Assembly (NCBI GenBank): GCA_016185395.1
Contig: JACPNR010000010.1
Span: 62,001 to 126,000, forward strand
Source: Candidatus Korobacter versatilis
GTDB taxonomy: Bacteria > Acidobacteriota > Terriglobia > Terriglobales > Acidobacteriaceae
DNA length: 64,000 nucleotides
Direction of reading: 5' to 3'
Made by a program: the position numbers and the translations under genes. The notes beneath the pieces were generated by a model. The model saw nothing but the letters and a program-made list of their open reading frames with translations. It did no database searches and was not told where the DNA came from. Positions 42,633 to 52,365 of the stretch are shown here, piece by piece (position 1 is the first letter of the stretch; each line of letters opens with the position of its first letter).

Positions 42633-43062
42633 AATGGGTTTTGATGTTCGTGACCCACTCGACCTTGCCGCCATCGCCGATGCGCGCCTCGATCTCGCCG
42701 GAGACGCCGGCATCCACGTGCGGCCCCTTGGACGTGATGAGGTGGTTGGCCTGGTCGTAGTAGCGGAGGGAGAGGTCGGCGGGATCGGAGAACTTCACGT
42801 TGCGCTCGCGCATCTCGCCGGGCTGAAGCACGCCGATGCCGAACATGTGTCCGTAGTTCAGCTCGACCTCGCGCACGGGCTGCGTCCCCATATTACGCAT
42901 GCGGACGAAGACACGCGGCGAGGAACAGCCGGAGAGCAGAAGCAGAAGAAGAACCGCCGTGAGGACCTTCGTGAATCCTTTGTGGCCTTCGTGGGCACGC
43001 CTTTCGGTTTCACACGAAGGACACGAAGTTCGCACGAAGGTGCTCACGGAGAAAGCCTTCAA
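42631..43062 (-). CDS. Putative lipoprotein of unknown function
   Basis: A protein of 143 residues if started at TTG 43062; GTG codons at residues 6 and 10 are alternatives, and no ATG is in frame. A hydrophobic run TAVLLLLLLSGC ending in a lipobox Cys is at about residues 35-46, and the mature part (about 97 residues) is a small beta-rich domain with RVFVRMRNMGTQPVREVEL. Residues 9-33 are encoded by a CACGAAGG-family repeat, so the natural signal peptide probably begins after it and the start is unclear. Confidence 0.6.
   Translation of the reverse strand: MKAFSVSTFVRTSCPSCETERRAHEGHKGFTKVLTAVLLLLLLSGCSSPRVFVRMRNMGTQPVREVELNYGHMFGIGVLQPGEMRERNVKFSDPADLSLRYYDQANHLITSKGPHVDAGVSGEIEARIGDGGKVEWVTNIKTH
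42965..43040. repeat. CACGAAGG-family repeat inside the start region of a lipoprotein gene
   Basis: CCTTCGTGAATCCTTTGTGG and CCTTCGTGGG on the left, CACACGAAGGACACGAAG and CACGAAGG on the right. The arms are inverted copies of the family seen at 47621 and 57076. It extends the minus-strand reading frame upstream of the signal sequence. Confidence 0.7.
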
Positions 43063-43087
43063 AACCCTTTCTTCTCAGAATGTCTTT

Positions 43088-43891
43088 TCAGAACTTCTTC
43101 TCGATGACGCGCGCGCTCACCACCACCCCCGGACGCTCGTCGTGCAGCTTGAGCGGGAAGACGAGCACGTTCCACACGTAGCGCGGGTTCTTCTTCGGCA
43201 AGTGCGGAATGCCGCGCATGCCGCGGTCGATGTAGGTCTCGCGCGTCTCGGCGACGGTCTTCACGATCTCGCGCCATTCGTCAGTCAGTTCGGGGAAGCT
43301 CTCGAACAGGTTCTTGCCCACGAACCACTGGCGCTTCTTCTCGAAGAGCGTGGCGAAGTGGTCGTTCACGTACTGCCAGTCGCCCTCGGCGTCGAGGATC
43401 TCGAGCGCGACGTCCTCGCCCATGGACATGGAGATGCGCGAGTAGTAGAAATCGCGCGCGTCGACGACGACAGGCTTGCCCCGCTTCTTGGCTTCGAAGT
43501 TGCGCAGCGCCGCGATCAGATCGTCGGTCGAGCTATAACCCTTGAGCAAGTGCATGTCGGCGATGCCGCCGAACTTCCGCTCGAGCGTCGCCGACAGGAT
43601 GATGATGGGCACCTGCGGACGCTTCTCGCGCAGCGTCTCGGCCACGTCGGTGCCGAACTTGCCCGCGCCGAGGTGGTAGTCGAGCACGGCGATGTCGATG
43701 TCCGCGAGCTTGGCCTCGGCTTCCTCGATGGATGTGGCGGTGATGGCCTCGTAGCCGTGCTGGCGGATGATGGTCGAGCGCAGCAGCAAGTTCTCTTCGC
43801 GGTCGTCGAGCAGCAGGACGCGGATTGGATGTTTCTCCGGCTTGGGGATGACCTTCAGCCCGCCGCCGCCGCTCTTGGTCTCGTCCGCCAT
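43088..43891 (-). CDS. Response regulator receiver with PAS-like output domain
   Basis: A 267-residue protein. The receiver domain (about residues 22-140) has acidic residues LLLDDREEN, the phospho-acceptor Asp in IAVLDYHLG, the Ser in IIILSA and the Lys in HLLKGYS. The C-terminal part (about 155-255) is a PAS-like domain: VALEILDAEGDWQYVNDHF, then NLFESFPEL. No DNA-binding domain or kinase is seen. Its ATG overlaps the lpxD stop (ATGA). A single-domain receiver with PAS suggests regulation by protein contact rather than DNA binding. Confidence 0.8.
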   Translation of the reverse strand: MADETKSGGGGLKVIPKPEKHPIRVLLLDDREENLLLRSTIIRQHGYEAITATSIEEAEAKLADIDIAVLDYHLGAGKFGTDVAETLREKRPQVPIIILSATLERKFGGIADMHLLKGYSSTDDLIAALRNFEAKKRGKPVVVDARDFYYSRISMSMGEDVALEILDAEGDWQYVNDHFATLFEKKRQWFVGKNLFESFPELTDEWREIVKTVAETRETYIDRGMRGIPHLPKKNPRYVWNVLVFPLKLHDERPGVVVSARVIEKKF

Positions 43892-44901
43892 CACTCGCCG
43901 TCCTTCTTGCCGGACTTGTTGCCGCGCCACTGCTTCGCCAGCTCGGGAAGTCTATTGAAGATTGCCACCGCGCGCAGCCACTGGCGGTTGTCGATGGCGG
44001 GATATCCGCTCACCACCTTGCCCGCCTCCACGTCGTTGGGGATGCCGCTTTGCGCCGTGGCGACCACGCCGTCGCCGATCTTGCAGTGTCCCGCTACGCC
44101 GACCTGTCCGGCGAGGACCACGTTGTTGCCGACCTCGGTGGACCCGGCGAGGCCGACCTGCGCGCACAGCAGCGTGTTCTCGCCGACGGAGGACCCGTGC
44201 CCGACCTGGACGAGGTTGTCCACCTTCGCGCCCGCGGCGATGCGCGTCTCTCCAACGGACGCGCGGTCGATGCAGGCGTTCGCCTGCACTTCCACGTTGG
44301 ACGCGATGACTACCCGGCCGGACTGAACGATCTTGTGCCACTTGCCGGAATCGTCCTTGGCAAAGCCAAAGCCATCGGCGCCGATGATGACGCCGTTCTG
44401 CAGGATCACGTTGTCGCCGATCTCGCACTGCTCCCGGACGACGGCGTGTGCGTGCGCGAAGAAGTTCTTGCCGATTCTGGCGCGCTGGTAGATGACAACG
44501 TGCGCGAGCAACGTGGCGCCCTCCCCGATCTCCGCGTGCGCTTCGACCACGGCGTACGGGCCGATGTGCGCGTGCTTTCCAATCTTGGCGGTCGCGTCAA
44601 CGACCGCAGTCGGATGGACGCCCGGCGCGTACTCCGGCGGCGTGTAAAACAGCTCGATGGCTTTGGCGAAGGCGAGGTAGGGGTTCTTGGTGCGCAGCGT
44701 CGGCTTCGCGAGAGCGGGGAAGTCTTCGGCCACGATCACGGCGGCGGCCTGCGTGGTCTTCGCGGCGCTCGCGTACTTGGGATTTGATACGAACGTGAGC
44801 TGGCCGGGCTTGGCCGCTTCGATGCCGGCAACGCCGGAGATCTCGGCGTCAGCGCCGTCGAGGCGTGCTCCTAACCGCGCGGCGATAGCGGAGAGCTTCA
44901 T
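43891..44901 (-). CDS. lpxD: UDP-3-O-acylglucosamine N-acyltransferase
   Basis: A 336-residue lipid A enzyme that adds the second acyl chain to UDP-3-O-acylglucosamine. The N-terminal domain is followed by left-handed beta-helix hexapeptide repeats from about residue 100 to 280 (for example [20 protein letters not shown]). The catalytic His is in HIVQ-type context (GKWHKIVQ). ATG 44901 has a TAGAAT box 11 bases upstream on the minus strand. No other lipid A gene lies next to it. Confidence 0.93.
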   Translation of the reverse strand: MKLSAIAARLGARLDGADAEISGVAGIEAAKPGQLTFVSNPKYASAAKTTQAAAVIVAEDFPALAKPTLRTKNPYLAFAKAIELFYTPPEYAPGVHPTAVVDATAKIGKHAHIGPYAVVEAHAEIGEGATLLAHVVIYQRARIGKNFFAHAHAVVREQCEIGDNVILQNGVIIGADGFGFAKDDSGKWHKIVQSGRVVIASNVEVQANACIDRASVGETRIAAGAKVDNLVQVGHGSSVGENTLLCAQVGLAGSTEVGNNVVLAGQVGVAGHCKIGDGVVATAQSGIPNDVEAGKVVSGYPAIDNRQWLRAVAIFNRLPELAKQWRGNKSGKKDGE

Positions 44902-44912
44902 TCGAACCAGCG

Positions 44913-44918
44913 ATTCTA
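44913..44918 (-). promoter_or_regulatory. -10-like TAGAAT before lpxD, near-leaderless spacing
   Basis: On the minus strand TAGAAT ends 11 bases before the lpxD ATG. Confidence 0.4.
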
Positions 44919-44991
44919 ATGGAGGGATGGAGGATGTGGCGAGAGAAGCCAGATACAAAGGCCCGGGTTCAGAGATACCAGCGGCGAGGGC

Positions 44992-45179
44992 TCATCCGTT
45001 TAACAAGAATGCGAAGCCGCCGATTAGGGCGAGTGCTAGCAATACCTGAAGCCATGCCGGGAACCCGGAGTTGACGAGCATTCTGTACAGCATCCAGGGT
45101 ATGAATATTCCGCGGACGATTGCGACTGCGACAAGAAAGCCGAGGGCCGCGTAAGAAACATTCCCAGGGTCCGGTTCAT
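44992..45179 (-). pseudogene. Small membrane protein with apparent frameshift
   Basis: One frame gives SYAALGFLVAVAIVRG and WLQVLLALALIGGFAFLLNG, two membrane helices of a small protein ending at a stop at 44992, but this frame has no start codon. A GGGGAG site and ATG (45177-45179) begin MNRTLG in a different frame, which joins it after a one-base shift near the run CTGGGAATG. This is either a broken gene or a base error. Only 3 bases separate this ATG from the gene at 45183. Confidence 0.35.
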
Positions 45180-45182
45180 GGT

Positions 45183-45662
45183 CTACTCCCCAAACAGCTC
45201 TTCCTGCCCCGCCGGCGCTGCGGCGGCTTTCTTCCGGCGCGCGGCCGGGCCGCCGATCACTGCCAGCACGGTCAGCGATTCGAGCGCGGTCCGCGGAACA
45301 AAGATGCGCTGCGTGTTGGCGCGCGTGTCCGGCGGGATGACGCTGAAGCCCTCCGGCTGCATCTGCGTGAGCTCGTTGGGCATGAGCGCCTCGATGGTCT
45401 CGTTGTCCTTGAACTTGAGCCGTACCCACAGGCCTTCCGTGCGCGGGCGGGTGGCAAACGTCTTGCGCGAGAAGCTCTCCGTCTCGCTGAACTCGCGGAC
45501 GAAGTAAACGCCCTTCACCTCCGCCAGCTCGATCATCACCACCTTGCCGGAGACGTTCAGCAGCTCGAGCTTGCCTTCGGAGACGAACTCCGGGGACACG
45601 TAGCCGGGGATGGCGTCGCGGTCGAGCTTGCGGACGATGACTTTCTTGTGGGTCGAAGCCAT
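45183..45662 (-). CDS. Conserved hypothetical protein (PilZ-like beta fold)
   Basis: A 159-residue protein. HKKVIVRKLDRDAIPGYVSPE and GKVVMIELAEVKGVYFVREF are followed by a second beta-rich part (LWVRLKFKDNETIEALMPNEL and DTRANTQRIFVPRTALESLTVL) and a Lys/Ala tail ending EELFGE. The two-sheet order resembles small acidobacterial proteins with a PilZ- or Sm-like fold. No enzyme motif is seen. A repeat with inverted ends lies 11 bases upstream. Confidence 0.7.
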   Translation of the reverse strand: MASTHKKVIVRKLDRDAIPGYVSPEFVSEGKLELLNVSGKVVMIELAEVKGVYFVREFSETESFSRKTFATRPRTEGLWVRLKFKDNETIEALMPNELTQMQPEGFSVIPPDTRANTQRIFVPRTALESLTVLAVIGGPAARRKKAAAAPAGQEELFGE

Positions 45663-45672
45663 GGTTCATCTC

Positions 45673-45769
45673 TTGTCATTCCGAGCCCGCCGCAGCGGGC
45701 GAGGAATCTGCTCTCTGGCGCCAAGGAGAAAAAGCAGATTCCTCGTCGCTTTGCTCCTCGGAATGACAA
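45673..45769. repeat. Palindromic interspersed repeat (GGAATGACA family)
   Basis: TTGTCATTCCGAG at the left end is the exact inverse of CTCGGAATGACAA at the right, and CGAGGAATCTGCT matches AGCAGATTCCTCG inside. The 97-base element is one hairpin without a coding frame. I recognise the word set from other bacterial genomes. Confidence 0.75.
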
Positions 45770-46044
45770 CCAAGTAATAGCGCTCGGTCCGCTACACCCC
45801 AATATCTGCTGTTTCCTGCGAACGGCGATTCTGCGCCATTTTCGGCGAGAAGCCAACGGCGAACGGCAAAAGTAGCCAAGAACGTCAACCTATGTTATCT
45901 TCTTGTGTTGGTCGCGGCCCCTGCACGTCCTATAAGTCGTTTGTGCAGAACCACTTACAAGGGTTCCTGACCGGGCCCCGCAGGTGAGGAGATAGTCCCG
46001 GCCGTTCGCGGCGAGAAGTCTGCCCGCGGACGCGCCACCCAAGC
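45770..46044. other. Gap before the nucleotidyltransferase gene
   Basis: No gene is seen. Short A/T-rich words such as TATGTTATCTTCTTGTG (45891-45907) could hold a promoter for the next gene, but no firm hexamer pair was found. Confidence 0.4.
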
Positions 46045-47610
46045 ATGGCCGACTACTTGTACATGATGGAATCGCGGCTCTCGCCCGAGCAGCACAAGGG
46101 CGTGGCCCTGGTAACGGACGCGGCACGCGCCCACGAGATGAACGTGTATCTCGTCGGCGGCGGCATCCGCGACATGATCTCCGGATACAACATCCGCGAC
46201 CTGGACTTCGCCGTCCAGGGGAATCCGCTGCGCATGGTCAGGGACCTGGAAAAGGCCGGTGCGGTGATCCACTGGATCAACGAAGAGCTGAAGTCCATGG
46301 GCGTGCTGTTGCCCGGGAACATGCGCGCCGAGATCGTGATGACGCGCACGGAGAAGTATGACAAGCCCGGGCGTCCGCCCGAGGTGCATCAGGCGACCAT
46401 CAGCGAAGACCTGCGCCGGCGCGACTTCACCGTCAATGCCATGGCGCTCTCGCTGAATCCCGGCTCGCGCGGGCTGCTGCTCGATCCCGCGAACGGCGTG
46501 GCCGACGTGGAAGCCAAGCTCATCCGCGTGCTGCACAACTACGCTTTCCTCGAAGAGCCCTCGCGGCTCATCCGCGCCACGCGATTTTGCGCCCGCTTCC
46601 ACTGGACCATCGAGGAGCGCACGCAGGCGCGCCACAACACTGCCATCGAGAACAAGTACATCGAGAACATCTCCGACGAATCGCGCGGCCGCGAGATCGA
46701 GCAGATGGCCTACGAAGACGATCCGCTGGCCATCATGCGCGCATTCGAGAAAGAGGGCTGGCTGCGCGTCCTGCATCCGCGCTGGTCGGTAGCAAAAATC
46801 GATACTTCCGGACTCGCCGACCTGCTGAAGACGCGCGCCATACTCGCCGACTTCGGATATCCCACCGACCCCGCGCCGGCTATCCTCTACTTTCTCACCG
46901 GCAACATGCCGGAGAGCGACCGCAAGGAATTGCAGAAGCTCATCCCGAACAAGGCGCTGGTCGAGAAGTGGCGCGCGCTCGAGGACGAAGCCAAGGAGTT
47001 GGCGCACAAGCTCACGTCGAAGGAAGCGGCCACGCCGTCGCTCACCTGGAAGCTGCTGGATAAATACCGGCCGGAGGCCATCCTGTTCCTCGCGGTCACG
47101 GCGCGGCAGCAGGTGGTGCGGCAGAAGCTGAAGAACTTCCTGAGCAAGTGGCGGCAGGTGAAGGCGAAGATCCCGCTTCCTGAGATGCTCGAGATGCGCA
47201 TCACGCCCGAGCTCGAGGAATATCCCATCGTTGCCGAGCACGTGTTCTACATGCTCATCGACGGGCGCTCGAAGAGCGAGTTGAAGAAGTTCCTCAAGCA
47301 GTTCGAGCCGCCGCCTCCGCCGCCACCGCCTCCGCCGCCGGTCAAGCGCGGACGCAAAGCCGAGCCGCCTCCGCCGGCGCCCGCTGCGCCGGAAGTGAAG
47401 GGCAAGGGCAAAAAAGGCAAGAAGGGCGAGCCGCAGATCGTTTCGACGACAGCGCCTGCCGCTCCCGCCGGCAAGGGCGGGAAGGGAGCGCCCTCGCCTG
47501 CTCCTGCAAAGGGCAAAAAGGCTGAACCGCCTAAGCCGGCGAAGAGGACCGCGCCCGCCAAGCCTGCCGCGAAGAAGCCCGCGAAGAAGCCTGCCAAGAA
47601 GAAGCGCTAG
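46045..47610 (+). CDS. CCA tRNA nucleotidyltransferase/poly(A) polymerase family with basic tail
   Basis: A 521-residue class II nucleotidyltransferase. VYLVGGGIRDMISGYNIRDLDFAVQG carries the G-G and DxD metal motif, EDLRRRDFTVNAMAL and EEPSRLIRATRFCARF follow, typical of CCA-adding and PcnB enzymes. Residues 1-410 are the enzyme. The last about 110 residues are unusual: 11 prolines in a row (about 419-429), then a Lys/Ala/Pro tail (KKPAKKPAKKKR) like histone H1 tails. CCA or poly(A) activity cannot be separated here. Confidence 0.85.
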   Translation: MADYLYMMESRLSPEQHKGVALVTDAARAHEMNVYLVGGGIRDMISGYNIRDLDFAVQGNPLRMVRDLEKAGAVIHWINEELKSMGVLLPGNMRAEIVMTRTEKYDKPGRPPEVHQATISEDLRRRDFTVNAMALSLNPGSRGLLLDPANGVADVEAKLIRVLHNYAFLEEPSRLIRATRFCARFHWTIEERTQARHNTAIENKYIENISDESRGREIEQMAYEDDPLAIMRAFEKEGWLRVLHPRWSVAKIDTSGLADLLKTRAILADFGYPTDPAPAILYFLTGNMPESDRKELQKLIPNKALVEKWRALEDEAKELAHKLTSKEAATPSLTWKLLDKYRPEAILFLAVTARQQVVRQKLKNFLSKWRQVKAKIPLPEMLEMRITPELEEYPIVAEHVFYMLIDGRSKSELKKFLKQFEPPPPPPPPPPPVKRGRKAEPPPPAPAAPEVKGKGKKGKKGEPQIVSTTAPAAPAGKGGKGAPSPAPAKGKKAEPPKPAKRTAPAKPAAKKPAKKPAKKKR

Positions 47611-47620
47611 AGCCCTTTAA

Positions 47621-47694
47621 ACCACGAAGGTCACGAAGTTTCACGAAGGTCTTAGTTCCGAAGGTCCTTCGTGTTCCTTCGTGACCTTCGTGGT
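47621..47694. repeat. CACGAAGG-family repeat with perfect 17-bp inverted arms
   Basis: ACCACGAAGGTCACGAA at 47621-47637 is the exact inverse of TTCGTGACCTTCGTGGT at 47678-47694. It lies 10 bases after the nucleotidyltransferase stop and can fold into one long hairpin, which may end transcription. Confidence 0.85.
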
Positions 47695-47774
47695 TGAGAC
47701 GGGTTTTCCTGTTTGGGCCCGGTTATTCACAGGCGCAGCGACGCGCCATCCCAGCTAAAATCTAAGTAGTCCCC

Positions 47775-50700
47775 ATGTCGCAATTCGTCCATCTGCATCT
47801 CCACACCGACTACTCGCTGCTCGACGGCGCGTGCGGCGTGGACAAACTCGTCGCCAAGGTAAAAGAGCACGGCATGCCGTCGGTCGCGGTGACCGACCAC
47901 GGCAACATCTTTGCCGCGCTCGAGTTTTACAATGCCGCGAACGCCGCCGGCGTGAAGCCCATCATCGGCTGCGAACTCTACGTCGCCAAGAAGGACGACC
48001 ACGACACGCGCCGCACGCCGCCGGACGGCGACACCTACAACCACCTGCTCGTGCTGGCGGAGACGGACGAGGGCTATCGCAACCTGGTCAAGATCACCAG
48101 CGAGGCCTCGCTGCACGGCTTCTATTACAAGCCGCGCATCTCGAAGAAGTTTCTTGCCGAGCACTCCAAGGGACTGATCGCGCTCTCCGGCTGCCTGAAG
48201 GGCGAGGTCGCCGAACGGCTGACGGAAGGGAAGTACGACGAAGCGAAGAAGGCCGCCGCGTACTTCAGCGACATCTTCGGGAAAAACAATTTCTTCCTCG
48301 AGATCCAGGACCAGGGACTCGAGCTCGAGCACCAGATCCATCCCGACCTGTTCCGCCTGGAAAAAGAGCTCGGCCTGCCGCTGGTCGCGACCAACGACTC
48401 GCACTACATCTGCGAAGACGACGCGCAGGCCCACGACGTGCTCGTCTGCGTGCAGACAGGAAAGTCTGTCCACGACACGAACCGGCTGAAGTTCACCGGC
48501 GCCCAGTTCTTCGTGAAGAACTACGCACAGATGCGCAAGGTTTTCGACGGCGCGCCGCAAGTGCTCGAGCGCACACTCGCCATCGCGGAGCGCTGCACGG
48601 TGAGCCTACACAAGGTGAAGAACCCGTTCCCGCACTTCGACGTCCCCGCCGGGTTCACGCTCGATACCTACTTCGAACACGTCGCGCGGGAGGGATTCGC
48701 GAAGCGCGTGGAAGAGCTGCGTCGCGTGGAAGCCGCGGGGAAGCTGAAGCATCCGCTGAGCGAGTACGAGCAGCGGCTGGCGCGCGAGATCGCGACCATC
48801 CGGCAGATGAAGTTCCCGGGATACTTCCTCATCGTGTGGGACTTCATCCGCTACGCCAAGGAGAACAGCATTCCCGTCGGGCCGGGCCGCGGCTCGGCGG
48901 CGGGGTCGCTGGTCTCCTACGCGATGGGCATCACCGACATCGATCCGCTAGCGAACGAGTTGCTGTTCGAGCGCTTCCTCAACCCTGAGCGCATCTCGAT
49001 GCCGGATATCGATATCGACTTCTGCATGAACCGGCGCGGCGAGGTCATCAAGTACGTCACCGAGAAATACGGGCGCGAGCAGGTCGCGCAGATTATCACC
49101 TTCGGCACCATGGCCGCCAAGGCGGCGATCAAAGACGTGGGCCGCGCCATGGACATGCCCTACGGCGACGTGGACCGCATCGCGAAGATGATTCCCGCGG
49201 TCCTGAATATCTCGCTCGACAAGTCGCTGGAAGAATCGGCCGCGCTCGCCGAGGCGTACGAACGCGAGCCCCTGGTGAAGGAACTACTCGACACCGCGCG
49301 CAAGCTCGAGGGCCTGGTGCGTAACGCGGGCGTGCACGCGGCCGGCGTGGTCATCGCGCCCGAGCCGCTCATCAACCTCGTCCCGCTGCATCGCACGAAG
49401 AACGACGAGATCGTCACCGCGTTCGACATGAACGCCATCGAGAAGCTCGGCCTGCTGAAGATGGACTTCCTCGGGCTGACCACGCTCACCGTGATCGACG
49501 ACTCGCTCAAGCTCATCGTGCAGACGCGCGGCGAGAAGCTCGACCTGCGTTACGTCCCGCTCGACGACAGGACGACCTACGAGAAAGTCTTCCACTCCGC
49601 GCTGACGTCGGGCATCTTCCAGTTCGAGTCGCACGGCATGCGCGACGTCCTGCGGCGCTACAAGCCGGACGCGGTCGAAGACCTCACGGCGTTGAACGCG
49701 CTTTATCGGCCCGGCCCGATCCAGGGCGGCATGATCGACGATTTCATCGACCGCAAGCATGGGCGCAAGGCCATTGCCTACGAACTGCCCGAACTGGAAG
49801 AGATCCTGAAAGAGACGCTCGGGGTGATCGTCTATCAGGAACAGGTGATGCAGATCGCCAACCGGCTGGCCGGCTACTCGCTCGGCGAAGCCGACCTGCT
49901 GCGCCGCGCCATGGGCAAGAAGAAGGCCGAGGAGATGGCCGCGCAGCGCGAAAAGTTCGTGGCCGGCGCCATCGCCCGCGGCTTCCCCGAGCGCAAAGTA
50001 GTCAAGATATTCGACCTGATGGAGCAGTTCGCCGGCTACGGCTTCAACAAGTCACATTCGGCCGCGTACGCGCTGCTTGCGTATCACACCGCGTATTTGA
50101 AGACGCACTATCCGGTCGAGTTCATGGCCGCGATGCTGACGGCGGAGACCGGCTCGACCGACAAGGTGGTGAAGTACATCAACGAATGCCGCGAGATGGG
50201 GATCCCTGTCGAGCCACCGGACATCAACCATTCGGACGCGAACTTCACACCGCACGGGCCCGCCATCCGCTTCGGACTCGCCGCCGTGAAGAACGTGGGA
50301 CGCAACGCCATCGACTCCATCGTCGCCGCGCGCACCGAACTCGGCGGTTTCAAGTCGATGTTCCAGTTCTGCGAGAGAGTTGACCTGCGCCTCTTGAACA
50401 AGCGCGTGCTGGAATCGCTGATCAAGAGCGGCGCCATGGATCCGCTCGGTCCGCGCGCGCAGCTCATGGCCGTGATCGACAAAGCCATGGAGCGCGCGCA
50501 GAAGACGCACCGCGACGCCGAGAGCGGACAGCACGGGCTGTTCGGCGTCTTTTCGGACGACCAGGCCGCGCCCGCTGACAACGACAAGCTGCCCAACCTT
50601 CCCGACTGGGACGAGCACCAGCGCCTGGCGGGCGAGAAGGAGATGCTCGGTTTCTTCGTAAGCGGGCATCCGCTCGAGAAGTACAGGGACAAGCTAGCGG

Positions 50701-51257
50701 ATTTCTCTGCGCTCGACACGGAAGCCATCCTGGCGCTGAAGTCGTCGACGGGGAAGGACGAGATCGTGACCGGCGGCATCCTCACCGGCGTCCGCGTCGC
50801 AAAATCGAAGAAGGGCGACCTCTACGCGCAGTGCGTGCTCGAGGACATGGCGGGCGCGGTCGAAGCGGTTGTTTTTCCGGAAGCGTATCGGCGTCTCGCC
50901 GAGAAGTTGAAGCTCGACGTCCCCGTGCTCGTCCGCGGCGGAGTGCGCGTGGAAGAGGGCGCGAACCCGAAGCTGCTCATCTCCGATATCAGGACGCTCG
51001 AGGAGGCCAAGCCAAAGCTGCCGCGGTCGCTGCGCATCCGCGTGCCGCTCGAGACCGCGACCGAGCAGACCATCGACGCCCTGCATACGCTGTGCGTGGA
51101 GCGCAAGGGCGAGGCGAAGGTGCTGTTCGACGTGGAGCGCGCCGGCGACTTCATGGTGGTGATGGAGGTCGAAGGCTATAATGTCCTGCCGGACCGTTAC
51201 TTCGTCACGCGTGTCGAAGAGTTGTGCGGACGCGGTGCCGTGCGCGTGATCGACTAG
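47775..51257 (+). CDS. dnaE: DNA polymerase III alpha subunit
   Basis: An 1160-residue replicative polymerase. The PHP domain at the N-terminus has [19 protein letters not shown] and VAVTDHGN. The catalytic core has [18 protein letters not shown] and [16 protein letters not shown], carrying two active-site Asp, and [20 protein letters not shown] with a helix-hairpin-helix nearby. An OB-fold domain follows (about residues 990-1065). Length and PHP fit DnaE1. TAAAAT at 47756-47761 is a possible -10 box 13 bases before the ATG. accA begins 22 bases later. Confidence 0.96.
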   Translation: MSQFVHLHLHTDYSLLDGACGVDKLVAKVKEHGMPSVAVTDHGNIFAALEFYNAANAAGVKPIIGCELYVAKKDDHDTRRTPPDGDTYNHLLVLAETDEGYRNLVKITSEASLHGFYYKPRISKKFLAEHSKGLIALSGCLKGEVAERLTEGKYDEAKKAAAYFSDIFGKNNFFLEIQDQGLELEHQIHPDLFRLEKELGLPLVATNDSHYICEDDAQAHDVLVCVQTGKSVHDTNRLKFTGAQFFVKNYAQMRKVFDGAPQVLERTLAIAERCTVSLHKVKNPFPHFDVPAGFTLDTYFEHVAREGFAKRVEELRRVEAAGKLKHPLSEYEQRLAREIATIRQMKFPGYFLIVWDFIRYAKENSIPVGPGRGSAAGSLVSYAMGITDIDPLANELLFERFLNPERISMPDIDIDFCMNRRGEVIKYVTEKYGREQVAQIITFGTMAAKAAIKDVGRAMDMPYGDVDRIAKMIPAVLNISLDKSLEESAALAEAYEREPLVKELLDTARKLEGLVRNAGVHAAGVVIAPEPLINLVPLHRTKNDEIVTAFDMNAIEKLGLLKMDFLGLTTLTVIDDSLKLIVQTRGEKLDLRYVPLDDRTTYEKVFHSALTSGIFQFESHGMRDVLRRYKPDAVEDLTALNALYRPGPIQGGMIDDFIDRKHGRKAIAYELPELEEILKETLGVIVYQEQVMQIANRLAGYSLGEADLLRRAMGKKKAEEMAAQREKFVAGAIARGFPERKVVKIFDLMEQFAGYGFNKSHSAAYALLAYHTAYLKTHYPVEFMAAMLTAETGSTDKVVKYINECREMGIPVEPPDINHSDANFTPHGPAIRFGLAAVKNVGRNAIDSIVAARTELGGFKSMFQFCERVDLRLLNKRVLESLIKSGAMDPLGPRAQLMAVIDKAMERAQKTHRDAESGQHGLFGVFSDDQAAPADNDKLPNLPDWDEHQRLAGEKEMLGFFVSGHPLEKYRDKLADFSALDTEAILALKSSTGKDEIVTGGILTGVRVAKSKKGDLYAQCVLEDMAGAVEAVVFPEAYRRLAEKLKLDVPVLVRGGVRVEEGANPKLLISDIRTLEEAKPKLPRSLRIRVPLETATEQTIDALHTLCVERKGEAKVLFDVERAGDFMVVMEVEGYNVLPDRYFVTRVEELCGRGAVRVID

Positions 51258-51279
51258 AAGCTGCTCCCCCACTTCGCAG

Positions 51280-52236
51280 ATGGCCACGAAAGCCGAGCGC
51301 GAGCTCGAGAACATCGAAAAGCACATCGCGCAACTGGAAGCCGCCGCGGGCGACAACCAGGAGGCCAGGCAGCGGCTCTCCGCCCTGCACGCCCAGGTCG
51401 CCCAACTCCGCCGCCAGATCCATTCGCAATGTGAAGCGTGGCAGAAGACGGAGCTGGCGCGCCATCCGCAACGGCCATACACGCTCGACTACATCGAGCG
51501 CATCTTCTCCGACTGGAGCGAGATCCACGGCGACCGCTCCTACGCCGACGATCCCGCCATCATCTGCGGCATGGCGCACTTCCACGGCACGGAAGTGATG
51601 CTCATCGGCCACCAGAAGGCGCGCGACACCAAGCAGAAGGTGTATCGCAATTTCGGCATGCCCAATCCCGAGGGCTATCGCAAAGCCCTGCGCGCGATGA
51701 AGATGGCGGAAAAGTTCAAGCGTCCGGTATTCACCTTCATTGATACGCCGGGCGCGTATCCCGGCCTCGGCGCCGAAGAGCGCGGGCAGGCAGAGGCCAT
51801 CGCTCGTAACCTGCGCGAGATGGCGCGGCTGCGCGTACCTATCATCACGGTCGTCACCGGCGAAGGCGGCTCCGGTGGCGCGCTGGCGATCGCCGTGGCC
51901 GACCGCGTCCTGATGATGGAGAACTCGGTCTACTCGGTCATCTCGCCGGAAGGCTGCGCCAGCATCATGTGGCGCGACCCGTCGAAGAAAGACGTGGCCG
52001 CCGAAGCTCTGAAGATCACGGCCAAAGACCTGACGGAACTCGGCTGCGTGGACGGCATCGTCCCCGAACCGCCCGAGGGCGCGCACGCCGACCACGATGC
52101 GGCAGCCGCGCTGCTCGACCAGACACTGCTGAAGCACTACAACGACATCAAAGGACTCTCTACCGACGCCCTGCTCGACCAACGCTACGACAAGTTCCGC
52201 CACATGGCGCAGTTCTTCAAAGAAGAACCGGCGTAG
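51280..52236 (+). CDS. accA: Acetyl-CoA carboxylase carboxyltransferase alpha subunit
   Basis: A 318-residue subunit that carries the carboxyltransferase half reaction with AccD, making malonyl-CoA. It has an N-terminal helical region (about residues 1-45), then [39 protein letters not shown] and [33 protein letters not shown], in which the two glycine-rich stretches bind CoA. accD is not in the window. It is co-transcribed with dnaE in many bacteria, as the short gap here also suggests. Confidence 0.95.
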   Translation: MATKAERELENIEKHIAQLEAAAGDNQEARQRLSALHAQVAQLRRQIHSQCEAWQKTELARHPQRPYTLDYIERIFSDWSEIHGDRSYADDPAIICGMAHFHGTEVMLIGHQKARDTKQKVYRNFGMPNPEGYRKALRAMKMAEKFKRPVFTFIDTPGAYPGLGAEERGQAEAIARNLREMARLRVPIITVVTGEGGSGGALAIAVADRVLMMENSVYSVISPEGCASIMWRDPSKKDVAAEALKITAKDLTELGCVDGIVPEPPEGAHADHDAAAALLDQTLLKHYNDIKGLSTDALLDQRYDKFRHMAQFFKEEPA

Positions 52237-52278
52237 CCCCCCCGCTGAATCCCATTCGTTTTCCACGCATCCATTTTG

Positions 52279-52284
52279 TATAAT
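52279..52284 (+). promoter_or_regulatory. TATAAT box upstream of korA
   Basis: A perfect TATAAT lies 81 bases before the korA ATG. No clear -35 hexamer. It implies a leader of about 75 bases containing GGAAG- and AAAGGAAAC-like ribosome site candidates. Confidence 0.5.
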
Positions 52285-52365
52285 CAAATGTTTCGCGAAC
52301 AACCTCCAACCATTCATAGTCAACCGCTTTCTTTTTAGGAAGCTCGCGCAAAGGAAACGCTTGTT

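Noticed and set aside
47310..47345. CCG/CCT simple repeat as a separate repeat element
   Set aside because: It encodes the proline run of the nucleotidyltransferase and needs no separate explanation.
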